Source of the DNA: Paraburkholderia kururiensis
GTDB lineage: Bacteria > Pseudomonadota > Gammaproteobacteria > Burkholderiales > Burkholderiaceae
Direction of reading: 5' to 3'
Assembly (NCBI RefSeq): GCF_034424375.1
Contig: NZ_CP139965.1
Location: 806,001-870,000 of the forward strand
DNA length: 64,000 bases
Within the stretch, counting starts at the first letter, position 1. Every line of letters begins with the position of its first letter. Below, in pieces: positions 8,444 through 16,319 of this stretch. Below the pieces are notes generated by a model, which was not told the DNA's origin, did not search any database, and saw nothing but the letters and a program-made list of their open reading frames with translations. The position numbers and the translations under genes were made by a program.

Positions 8444-9713
8444 GACGGACTTCCTTCGGGGTGGCAGGCGGTGCCGCCGAAACAGACGCGGAAGACGCGG
8501 CGCGCAGCGAGTCCGCATGCACGCGCTGATTCGGCGGCGCGGATGCGTTGTGCGCGTGGGCTGCGTCGGGCGCATCGTCGGCGGCGTCTGCCGGCGTCCG
8601 CAGTCGCAGCGCCTGCGTCAGTTGCTCGCGCGCGGCATCTACCACGCTCTCCACCGAAACATTGAGCGCGCACGGATGACCGTAGGGACAGTCGCGATAC
8701 ATGCAGGGCCGGCAGGCCGGCCAGTCCGCGAGTACGCGGTGACGCACGCTGTCGAGCGGCGCCCAGCGTCGCGTATCGCTGCCCGATGCCACCACCACGC
8801 TCGCCGTCTTCATGGCCGCGGCCACGTGCGAGATGCCCGTGTCGTTGCACACCACGAGGCGCGCGCGCGACACCAGCACGGCAAGGCCGCCCAGCGACGT
8901 CTTGCCCGCCAGATGCAGCGCAGGCGCCGTCATCGCGCCCAGCACCTCGCCCGTCAGCGGCAATTCGGCTTCGCTGCCGGTGATCGCCACCTGGCAACCC
9001 GCGTCGGCGAGGGCATCGGCCACCGCGGCGAAGCGCACGGCGGGCCAGCGCCGCGACGGCAACTGCGCACCGGGATGAATCAGCACGAGCCGCTCGGGCT
9101 CGATATGGCAGCTTGCGGCCAGCGCCGCGTATTCGTCGCGATCGGGGCGCGTCACGGGAATGGAGAGCGTGGCGTCGTCTGCCGGCAGGCCGAGCGCGTG
9201 CATGAGCGCGAGATAACGCAGCGGCTCCGGCAACTGTTCGGGCCACGGAATGAAGCAGCCGGCCAGCTGATGCGTTTCTTCGGGCGGCACGAAGCCCGCG
9301 CACGCGACGGCGCCCAGGTTGAATACGACGCCGTTCGAACGGCTGCCGCTGCCGTGCAGCTGGATGGCCAGATCGAAGTGACGCGCGCGCATCTGCGCGT
9401 AGAAGACGGGCAACGCGGTGCTGGTCTGTTCCTGTTCGACGAAGCCGGGGGCGCCCGGAAACGGCACGAATTCATCGACGAGTTCCGCGTAGCGCGTGGC
9501 GAACGCGCGCGCCCAGGGCAGGCCGATCAGCGTGATGTGCGCCGCAGGCCACGCGCGCCGCATGGCGCGCAGTGCGGGCACGGCGCACAGCATGTCGCCT
9601 AGCTGCAGCGCGCGGAACACGGCCACGCGGCGCGGCGCGACAGGGCGCAGCATGGGCGCGCTGCCGCCTTGCGCGCCCACGCGCCGGGAAGCACGCGAAG
9701 TCAGAGGAACCAT
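8433..9713 (-). CDS. glycosyltransferase family 9 (heptosyltransferase-like)
   Basis: ADP-heptose:LPS heptosyltransferase superfamily protein of 426 residues. The family hallmarks are RRVAVFRALQLGDMLCAVPA at the start, HPGAQLPSRRWP in the middle, GSEAEL, and the C-terminal LVVCNDTGISHVAAAM nucleotide-binding loop. A cysteine-containing tail CPACRPCMYRDC-like segment follows. The last 60 residues are Ala-rich and probably disordered. The start at 9713 overlaps the upstream GT2 by 13 bases; an ATG at 9653 gives a shorter protein that begins closer to the conserved core. Donor sugar unknown, probably a heptose because a heptose phosphatase is in the same operon. Confidence 0.85.
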   Translation of the reverse strand: MVPLTSRASRRVGAQGGSAPMLRPVAPRRVAVFRALQLGDMLCAVPALRAMRRAWPAAHITLIGLPWARAFATRYAELVDEFVPFPGAPGFVEQEQTSTALPVFYAQMRARHFDLAIQLHGSGSRSNGVVFNLGAVACAGFVPPEETHQLAGCFIPWPEQLPEPLRYLALMHALGLPADDATLSIPVTRPDRDEYAALAASCHIEPERLVLIHPGAQLPSRRWPAVRFAAVADALADAGCQVAITGSEAELPLTGEVLGAMTAPALHLAGKTSLGGLAVLVSRARLVVCNDTGISHVAAAMKTASVVVASGSDTRRWAPLDSVRHRVLADWPACRPCMYRDCPYGHPCALNVSVESVVDAAREQLTQALRLRTPADAADDAPDAAHAHNASAPPNQRVHADSLRAASSASVSAAPPATPKEVRHVR

Positions 9714-10903
9714 ACGCGGTACCTGAACGCGCCATACAGGCGCCAGTAGATCGAGAGAAACGGAATGAGCACGGACGTCCACGCCATTTCGGCGATATGG
9801 CGTGAGCGGCGGCTCGTGCCGTTCATGCGGCGCACGAAGAAGGCGAGCGTGAACACGAACCAGACGGCGGCACCGAACGCGGCCAGCTCCGTGACGCCCG
9901 CCAGCGCGCCCGCGACGGCGAGCAATGCGCCCGCGGCAATCGCGTAGTAATGCAACGGCGGCCAGCGTCGGATGCGCTGCCGGTACAACTCCGGGTGCTT
10001 GCTGTACAGCAGCGCCTCGAACTGCGCCTTGCGTTGCTGCGCGATGCTCACGCCCCAGGGCGCGGGCCGCACGGGATGCACGACCACGGCGCCGCGCGCG
10101 TGCTCCACGCGGCCGCCCGCGCGCATGATCGAAAATTGCAGGTCCGAATCTTCGCGCCACGCCTGCGTGAAGCGTTCGTCGAAGCCGCCGGTTTGTTCCA
10201 GAAACGCGCGCGTGACGAACGCGTTGGCCGTGGCGAACTCGGCCACGGTGAGGCCTGCGGCGTCCGCTTCGTAGTCGGTGGGGCGCGTGGGCAGCGGCAC
10301 CACGATGTCGCCGCATGCAGCCGCCGCGCCGCTCGCCGCCATGGCATCGCGGCCCGCGCAGAGCCAGTGCGGGTCGGGCACGGTGTCGTCGTCGGTGAAG
10401 GCGATGAGCGGGGCGTGGGCCGCGCGCCAGCCTGCGTTGCGCGCGCCGGCCGGGCCTTGCGTTCGCGTGACCGGCACGTAGCGCACCACGAGGCCGCGTG
10501 CGCGTGCCGCCTCGGCGGTGCGTTCGACGAGCGCGCGCGTGTCGTCGTCCGGCCCGTCGTCGCAGACCACGATCTCGTAACGCGTGGGGTCGTAGTCCTG
10601 CGCTACCAGCGCGTCGAGGCACTTTTCGAGCAACGCCGCGCGCCTGTAGGTGGGTACGACCACGGAGACGTCGGGCCGCGCGGGCACGGCCTGCGCGGCG
10701 GGGCGCAGCGGTTCGACGGTGGCGGTGGTGGCAGATGTCGCGGCTTCAAGCGTGCCGGCCGCGTCGTCGGACGTTGGCGTGGGCACCGTCCCGGCCGCGG
10801 CTTCGGCTTGCGCATGAACCTCAGGCCGAATCTCGGGCCGAGCCTCAGCCCCCACCGCCCGCAACGAAACCGGCGCCGCGCCGCCGCGTGCTGGCGGCGT
10901 CAT
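9701..10903 (-). CDS. family 2 glycosyltransferase, membrane-associated
   Basis: A 400-residue GT-A glycosyltransferase. After about 80 low-complexity Ala/Pro/Thr residues, the catalytic domain starts PDVSVVVPTYRRAALLEKCL and contains VCDDGPDDDT, the metal-binding FTDDDTVPDP, an acceptor-side GGFDERFTQAWREDSDLQF (ED motif) and a QQRKAQFEAL segment. Two hydrophobic helices near the C-terminus (YYAIAAGALLAVAGAL and AAFGAAVWFVFTLAFF) probably hold it at the inner membrane. GGAGG seven bases before the ATG supports the start. The ATG overlaps the stop of the upstream carbamoyltransferase (ATGA). Confidence 0.87.
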   Translation of the reverse strand: MTPPARGGAAPVSLRAVGAEARPEIRPEVHAQAEAAAGTVPTPTSDDAAGTLEAATSATTATVEPLRPAAQAVPARPDVSVVVPTYRRAALLEKCLDALVAQDYDPTRYEIVVCDDGPDDDTRALVERTAEAARARGLVVRYVPVTRTQGPAGARNAGWRAAHAPLIAFTDDDTVPDPHWLCAGRDAMAASGAAAACGDIVVPLPTRPTDYEADAAGLTVAEFATANAFVTRAFLEQTGGFDERFTQAWREDSDLQFSIMRAGGRVEHARGAVVVHPVRPAPWGVSIAQQRKAQFEALLYSKHPELYRQRIRRWPPLHYYAIAAGALLAVAGALAGVTELAAFGAAVWFVFTLAFFVRRMNGTSRRSRHIAEMAWTSVLIPFLSIYWRLYGAFRYRVWFL

Positions 10904-12654
10904 CGTTGGCCTCCGTGCTTCGTGACGAGGAACGGACCGATCACGAGTGCGTCGAGCGGCGACGTCCAGAACGATTCGACTGCATCGCGCGGCGAATTCA
11001 CCATGGGCTCGCCGCGCGTATTGAACGACGTGTTCACGAGCACGGGCACGCCGGTGCGCTGGCGGAACGCGTCGAGCAAGTCGTAGTAGAGCGGATGCTG
11101 CCTGCGGTTGACGGTCTGCACGCGTGCCGTGCCGTCCACGTGGCGCACGGCGGGAATGCGGTCGGCGCGGTCGGGCCGGATGTCGAACACGAACAGCATG
11201 AACGGCGCCACGCGCGCGTTCGCGAACCAGTCCGCGGCGTGCTCTTCCATCACCACGGGCGCCACGGGGCGAAAGTCTTCGCGGTCTTTGATCTCGTTGA
11301 GTTTGGCCTGCATGCCGGGGTCGAGCGGCGAAGCCAGAATGGAGCGCGCGCCCAACGCACGCGGCCCGAACTCCGTGCGCCCCTGATACCAGCCGATCAC
11401 GTTGCCCTCCGCGAGCAGCGCCGCAGTTTCGCCCGCGATGTCGTCGAGGCGGCGAAACGGCAGCTTGCTCCAGCGCAGGAACTGTTCGATCTCGTCGTCG
11501 GGCCACGCCGGGCCCAGGTACGCGTGGTCCATGCGCCAGTGGCGGCGGCGCTCGCCGGCGTTCCCCTGGGCGGCACGCTCGCGCCAGTCGATCCAGAGCG
11601 CCGCGCCGAGCGCCGTGCCGGCATCGCCCGCCGCGGGTTGCACCCACACGTCCTTGAACGGACCCTCGTCGCGCACCTTCGAATTCATCACGCAGTTGAG
11701 CGCCACGCCGCCCGCCATGCAGAGGTTCGGCAAGCCCGTCTGTTCATGCAGCCAGTTCGCCAGCTGCAACACGGTCTCTTCGAGCACGCGCTGCAACGAG
11801 CACGCAATGTCGAAGTGGCGCTGCTCGAGCGGGCCGCCGCGCTCGCGCGCGGGGCCGAAGCGTTCGACGAGGCGCGGCGCGTCCACGGTGTATGTGCCGT
11901 CGCTGCGGTAGCGCACGATACCGCGGAAATAGTCCACGTAGGCGGGCTTTCCGTAGGCGGCGAGCGCCATCACCTTGTACTCGTCCGACGAGTGCAGAAA
12001 GCCGAGCCAGCTTGTGACCGCTTCATAGAGCAGCCCCAGCGAGTGCGGCAATTCCACCTGCCGCAGACGCGTGTATTCGCCGTCCACGAATTTGCCCAGA
12101 CTGGTGGTGACGCCTTCGCCGCGGCCGTCCATGGTGAGCACGGCGGAATCGTCGAACGGGGCCGCGAGAAATGCGCTCGCCTCGTGCGCGAGGTGGTGCT
12201 CCACGAAGTGCCACTGAAAGCCGTTCTCGCGGTCCACGCCCTTGAAGCGCTTCATGAGGTGATGCGGCGCGCCGTCGAGCAACTGCGCCTTCGCGTTCAC
12301 GATATAGCTTAGAAACAGCGGGTCCCACGGCGACTCGGAGGGATTCGTGGGCTTGCGCTTCGTGGGGTGAAACGGCAGCTCGATGGTGAGCGCCTCTTGC
12401 TTAGGCATGCCAGGAAAGAGCGACGGGTCGTACGAATACGCCACGTGATCGACGTCGGCGAGCGTGATGCCCGCTTCCTTGAGGCAGAAGTCGATGGCGT
12501 CGTAGGGCAATTGCCACGTCGAGAAGGGCACCGGGCGCTTGGCATGCTTCACGTGGGTGAAGCGCTCGTCCTCGGCGGCGGCGAGCACGACGCCGTCGCG
12601 CATCAACGCGGCGGCGCTGTCGTGATAGACGGCATTGATTCCGAGTGTGTACAT
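10900..12654 (-). CDS. NodU/CmcH-type carbamoyltransferase
   Basis: A 584-residue O-carbamoyltransferase that moves a carbamoyl group from carbamoyl phosphate, through carbamoyl-adenylate, to a hydroxyl of a sugar or natural product. The N-terminal YrdC/TsaD-like kinase fold begins YTLGINAVYHDSAAAL. It has EHHLAHEASAF (metal-binding His residues), TMDGRGEG, and CMAGGVALNCVMNSK. The C-terminal domain has the YQGRTEFGPRALGARSIL motif and NTSFNTRGEPMVNSP. Length and motif order match the family over its full extent. In this operon the likely target is a heptose or other surface sugar, which is inference. The ribosome site at 12654 is weak. Confidence 0.92.
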   Translation of the reverse strand: MYTLGINAVYHDSAAALMRDGVVLAAAEDERFTHVKHAKRPVPFSTWQLPYDAIDFCLKEAGITLADVDHVAYSYDPSLFPGMPKQEALTIELPFHPTKRKPTNPSESPWDPLFLSYIVNAKAQLLDGAPHHLMKRFKGVDRENGFQWHFVEHHLAHEASAFLAAPFDDSAVLTMDGRGEGVTTSLGKFVDGEYTRLRQVELPHSLGLLYEAVTSWLGFLHSSDEYKVMALAAYGKPAYVDYFRGIVRYRSDGTYTVDAPRLVERFGPARERGGPLEQRHFDIACSLQRVLEETVLQLANWLHEQTGLPNLCMAGGVALNCVMNSKVRDEGPFKDVWVQPAAGDAGTALGAALWIDWRERAAQGNAGERRRHWRMDHAYLGPAWPDDEIEQFLRWSKLPFRRLDDIAGETAALLAEGNVIGWYQGRTEFGPRALGARSILASPLDPGMQAKLNEIKDREDFRPVAPVVMEEHAADWFANARVAPFMLFVFDIRPDRADRIPAVRHVDGTARVQTVNRRQHPLYYDLLDAFRQRTGVPVLVNTSFNTRGEPMVNSPRDAVESFWTSPLDALVIGPFLVTKHGGQR

Positions 12655-12671
12655 GGCGCGAGTCCGGACGT

Positions 12672-13952
12672 TCAGGAGGTTTTCGGGAGCCGGGCGAGCA
12701 CGGCGGCTTCGCCGGGCCAGCGGCTGGTCTTGACGGGCAGCGGGCCGGCGGTGCCGCGCGGCGCGGGGCGTGCAGCCGCAGGCGGCGACGGAGGGGAGAG
12801 ACGCGGCGCCGCAAGCTGCAACGCCGCTTCGGCCACTTCGGCGGCGGGCACACCGAGCAGGCACGCATGGTGTCCCTCGGGGCAGACGCTGCGATAACAC
12901 CAGCGGCAGTCCACGTCATGGAACAGCACGCGGCTCGGCGTCTGCCACGGCGTGTGCTGCGGGTTCGTGAGCGCGTAGAGATCCACCACGGGCGTGCCGA
13001 GCGCCGCGGCGATATGCACGGGCCCCGTGTTGTTGGAGACCAGCACGGCGGCGCGTTCCAGCAGCGCCCCAAGCTGGCCGAGCGTGAGCAGCCCCGAGAG
13101 GTCGCAGAGATAGCGGCGCATGCTCGTGCGCGTGGCGCTCGTCACGCGCTGCACGGTCTCGCGCTCTTCCAGGCCGCCCGTGAGCAGCACCGGGCAGCGC
13201 AACTGCGCCGCGATGTGCGAGGCCACTTCGCCGAAGCGCTCCGGCGGATACCGCCGCGACGCGCTGCTCGCGCCCGCATGCAGCACGACGTACGGCGTGT
13301 CGGCACGCACGCCGTGCGTGGCGAGCAGGGCGTCGAGCGTGTGACGGTCTTCGTCGGCCACGGCGAAGCGCATGCGCGTGTCGGGAGTCGTTGCGCCCAC
13401 GTGCTCCACGAGCGCGAGTTGTCGCGCCACCTCATGGCGCACGTGCTGTTGCGGCTCTTTTTCGTGCACCCAGTCCGTGAGCAGGTGGTAGGGGTTCTCG
13501 CGACACCAGGCGAGCCGCCGCGGAATGCCGGCGAGGTAGCACATCAGCGCGGCGGGCAACGGGTTCTGGCTATAGACGGTGAAGATCACGGCGGCGTCGA
13601 AGCGGCCGGCTTCGAGTGCGCGGCGCATGTGCAGGTCGGTCTGCGCAGAAGGTTCGGCCTGGCCGCTCACCCAGGGCGCGTCGTAGCGGATCACTTCGTC
13701 CACGTCGGGCAGATAGGGCGCCATCTGCGCGCCCGCCGACGACGCCAGCAGCGTGAGTTGCCGCCCCGGCGCGGCTTCGCGCAACGCGCGCATGGCCGGG
13801 GTGGTCATGAGCACGTCGCCCATGTTGTCGAGCCGCACGCACAGAATGCGCCGCACCTCCGGCCCCCAGACGGCCGCCGGCCGCGCCGCGGGCGCAAAGG
13901 CGTGCGGCGTCGTGGGCAGCGCGGAAAACATGAACGTCTTCGCGCGGTTCAT
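12672..13952 (-). CDS. glycosyltransferase family 9 (heptosyltransferase-like)
   Basis: Second GT9 enzyme of the operon, 426 residues. The core starts VRRILCVRLDNMGDVLMTTPAMRAL, followed by HAGASSASRRYPPERF, LLTGGLEERE, and LVSNNTGPVHIAAALGTPVVDLY, all standard for ADP-heptose transferases. It ends with a Cys-containing CRWCYRSVCPEGHHAC segment and a Pro/Ala-rich tail. It is only distantly similar to the GT9 at 8.4-9.7 kb, so the two probably act at different positions on the glycan. GGGAG eight bases before the ATG supports the start, and the start overlaps the GmhB stop by four bases. Confidence 0.87.
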   Translation of the reverse strand: MNRAKTFMFSALPTTPHAFAPAARPAAVWGPEVRRILCVRLDNMGDVLMTTPAMRALREAAPGRQLTLLASSAGAQMAPYLPDVDEVIRYDAPWVSGQAEPSAQTDLHMRRALEAGRFDAAVIFTVYSQNPLPAALMCYLAGIPRRLAWCRENPYHLLTDWVHEKEPQQHVRHEVARQLALVEHVGATTPDTRMRFAVADEDRHTLDALLATHGVRADTPYVVLHAGASSASRRYPPERFGEVASHIAAQLRCPVLLTGGLEERETVQRVTSATRTSMRRYLCDLSGLLTLGQLGALLERAAVLVSNNTGPVHIAAALGTPVVDLYALTNPQHTPWQTPSRVLFHDVDCRWCYRSVCPEGHHACLLGVPAAEVAEAALQLAAPRLSPPSPPAAARPAPRGTAGPLPVKTSRWPGEAAVLARLPKTS

Positions 13953-14593
13953 CCCACGCTCCCCACGCGTAGCCCGCGGTCCGCCACGTCGGCGAGCAGC
14001 CCCACGCGCACCTGGCGCTCGCGCGCCTCTACGATGGTGAGCGCGGCGCCGTAGAGGTCGCGCGTGCGCGCATGCGGCACGCGGTAGGGGCCCGCCTTCC
14101 ACTCCGTTTCATGGCCGTTGTCGAGCAGGATGGAACGGCAGCCCGCGCGGTTGCCGGCCTCCACGTCGTCGAGGATGTCGCCCACGAACCAGCTCGACGC
14201 GAGGTCGACGGCGTGTTCGCGCGCGGCCCGCAGCAGCATGCCCGGCGCGGGTTTGCGGCAACGGCAGTGGCGCGCGTAGCGCGAGACGATGCCGTCGGGA
14301 TGATGCGGGCACCAGTACGCCGCCGTGAGTTCCGCGCCGCAGGTGCCGAACATGCGGGCAAGCTGCATCTGCACGCCGCGCAGGGCGGTCAGCGCGAACC
14401 TGCCGTGCGCCACGCCCGGCTGGTTGCTGATGACGATCAGCTTGAAGCCGTGCGCGGCGAGCAGCGCGAGGGCTTCGCGCGTACCGCTGGTGAAGCGCAT
14501 CTGCGCCGGGTCGACGTTGTACGGCACGTCTTCCAGCAGCGTGCCGTCCTTGTCGAGAAACACCGCGGCATCGCGCGTAGGGAGTCCGTTCAC
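13949..14593 (-). CDS. gmhB: D-glycero-D-manno-heptose 1,7-bisphosphate 7-phosphatase-like HAD enzyme
   Basis: HAD-superfamily phosphatase of 214 residues matching GmhB, which removes the 7-phosphate on the way to ADP-heptose. Motif I is AVFLDKDGTLLEDVPYN, motif II VISNQPGVAHG, and the Zn-binding CPHHPDG...CRCRKPAPGML block is intact, as is the FVGDILDDVEAGNRAGC motif. It starts at GTG 14593, which overlaps the upstream stop (GTGA) and has GGAGG nine bases before it; no ATG fits. The C-terminal 40 residues after the core are extra. gmhA and hldE are not in this window, so this may be a second, dedicated copy. Confidence 0.87.
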   Translation of the reverse strand: MNGLPTRDAAVFLDKDGTLLEDVPYNVDPAQMRFTSGTREALALLAAHGFKLIVISNQPGVAHGRFALTALRGVQMQLARMFGTCGAELTAAYWCPHHPDGIVSRYARHCRCRKPAPGMLLRAAREHAVDLASSWFVGDILDDVEAGNRAGCRSILLDNGHETEWKAGPYRVPHARTRDLYGAALTIVEARERQVRVGLLADVADRGLRVGSVG

Positions 14594-15888
14594 GCGAATG
14601 AGCCTCCGCTGGCGGCCTGGCTTGCCGTTTCGCGCGACGCGCGGGCATGCTCGGCTTCGCTGGGCAGTTCGGCGACGCGGCGGTACACGCGCAGCAGCGC
14701 GTCGCTCACGCCGCGCCAGGTGAATTGCGCCTTGGCGCGCGCCATGCCCGCTTCGCCCATGCGACGCGCGAGCGCCGGGTTGCGCATGAGCGTATGGATG
14801 CGCGCGGCGAGCGCGTCGGGGTCGCGTGGCGGCACGAGGAAGCCGGTCTCGCCGTCGCGCACCGTGGAGCGGATGCCGCCCACGTCGGCGCCGATCACGG
14901 GCGTGCCGCACGCCATCGCCTCGACGGGCGTGATGCCGAACGGCTCGTACCACGGCGTCGTCACGAACACGTCCGCGGCGCTGTAGAAGTAGCGCAGTTG
15001 CGCGCGCCCGCGACGGCCCACGAAAGTCGTGCAGTCTTCCACGCCGCATTGGCGCGCAATGCCGCGCAGCCGCGCGATTTCCGGCGTGGCGATTTCGTTG
15101 GGCGCGTCCGCGTTGCCGCCTACCACGTAGAGATGCGCGTCGGTGTCGTAACGCTGGCGCAGCACGCCCATGCCGCGCACGACGTTTTCGATGCCCTTGC
15201 GCGGCACGAGCCGGCCCAGTTGCAGCACCGTGAAGCGGTCCTGCGGCCAGCCCAGCGCTTCGCGCGCGGCGCGCCGCGACACGGGCCGCAGTTCGGTGGT
15301 GTCGAAGCCGCACGGAATCACGTCGATACGTTGCGGGTCTGCGCCGTAGAGTTCGATCAGGTCGGCCTCGTCCTGCGGGCATTCGGCGATGATCGTGTCG
15401 GCCTCGCGCACGAGTTCGTCTTCAATGGCGAAGCGTTCGTCGGGAAAGCCGTCGTCCGCGCCTTGATGCAGGCGGCGCACGCGGCCGAGCGCATGGAACG
15501 TCATGACGAGCGGAATGCCGAGCGCGGCCTTCGTCTTCAGCGCGGCGAGGCCCGACATGAAGAAGTTCGCGTGCAGCACGTCGTAGGGCCGGCTTTCGCC
15601 GCGACAGAAGCCCGTGAGGAAATCCGCGAATTCGCCCATCCACGGCAGCAGTTCTTCCTTCGGCAACTGCATGGGCGGCCCGGCCGGCACGTGCACGACC
15701 CGCACGCCGTCCATGTTGGAGACGAGCGGCAGCAGCGCACGGTCGCGGCGCGTGAACACGTCCACCTGGTGGCCGGCCTTGTGAAGCTGGCGGGCCACGT
15801 GCGCGACGTAGATGTTCTGACCGCCGCTATCGACACCGCCGGCTACTGCAAGCGGAGAGGCGTGTTCACTGATGAGGGCGACTTTCAT
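14590..15888 (-). CDS. GT4-family glycosyltransferase
   Basis: A 432-residue retaining GT-B enzyme. The N-terminal domain has the glycogen-synthase/sucrose-phosphate-synthase-like loop GGVDSGGQNIYVAHVAR. The C-terminal domain has LGRLVPRKGIENVV, the nucleotide-sugar motif YEPFGITPVEAMACGTPVIG (two Glu, E-x7-E) and DGETGFLVPPRDPDALA. This resembles enzymes that use ADP- or UDP-sugars; the donor is not clear. AAGGAG sits six bases before the ATG. It is the first gene of the eight-gene glycan operon, so its upstream region should hold the operon promoter. Confidence 0.9.
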   Translation of the reverse strand: MKVALISEHASPLAVAGGVDSGGQNIYVAHVARQLHKAGHQVDVFTRRDRALLPLVSNMDGVRVVHVPAGPPMQLPKEELLPWMGEFADFLTGFCRGESRPYDVLHANFFMSGLAALKTKAALGIPLVMTFHALGRVRRLHQGADDGFPDERFAIEDELVREADTIIAECPQDEADLIELYGADPQRIDVIPCGFDTTELRPVSRRAAREALGWPQDRFTVLQLGRLVPRKGIENVVRGMGVLRQRYDTDAHLYVVGGNADAPNEIATPEIARLRGIARQCGVEDCTTFVGRRGRAQLRYFYSAADVFVTTPWYEPFGITPVEAMACGTPVIGADVGGIRSTVRDGETGFLVPPRDPDALAARIHTLMRNPALARRMGEAGMARAKAQFTWRGVSDALLRVYRRVAELPSEAEHARASRETASQAASGGSFA

Positions 15889-16319
15889 CGAAGCTCCTTC
15901 GCGGATGGCTCTCTTGTGTTCGAACGGGGCCGGCGTCCGGCGCGCGGGCCGGGGCCTTATCGAACCCTTGGACGTTGGGACGTTTGGCTCGGCGCCGCGC
16001 GTAGGGAAATCGACGGCCGTGTATGGATAGGGATTCAGCACGGCGTGTGCCCATCGCTGCATGGAGGAAGGCGTGAACGCGGTACGCCTGCATGTCACTG
16101 GGAAGTACTACGCAGGCCATCGCCGGTTTGCACCGTGTCTCTCCACCGCGCGAGGTGCGCCGCTGAGCTTCTTACACGCCGCGTGTAAATAAGGAGCGGG
16201 CGGTGTACCGGTTTTGTCCGACCGCGAAAACACGCGCGCCCGTTGTGCGCCCGCGATGCCGCGCGAGGACCGGGAGCGCTTCTTGCCCCGCCGCTTGGGT
16301 CAAGCAAAGGAGGCGTTTC
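15889..16319. other. divergent intergenic region between glycan operon and ThDP enzyme
   Basis: About 430 bases between two divergent transcription units, so both promoters should lie here. No convincing protein gene is present. A perfect 8-base inverted repeat at 16172-16188 is the clearest structured element. Just after it, AAGGAG (16191-16196) precedes a GTG at 16203 that opens an in-frame 39-codon extension of the ThDP enzyme; the extension looks Arg-rich and non-conserved. Confidence 0.6.
16172..16188. promoter_or_regulatory. operator-like palindrome TTACACGC-C-GCGTGTAA
   Basis: Perfect 8-base arms around one central base, a form typical of a dimeric repressor site. It lies in the divergent region, 148 bases before the ATG of the ThDP enzyme and about 285 bases from the glycan operon start. 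The cognate regulator is unknown, and no regulator gene lies beside it. Confidence 0.45.

Noticed and set aside
16203..16319. GTG-started N-terminal extension of the ThDP enzyme
   Set aside because: AAGGAG is present, but the extension is Arg-rich, unlike any family N-terminus, and ATG 16320 has a stronger AGGAGG site right before the conserved MAATVGDFIVDRL start.
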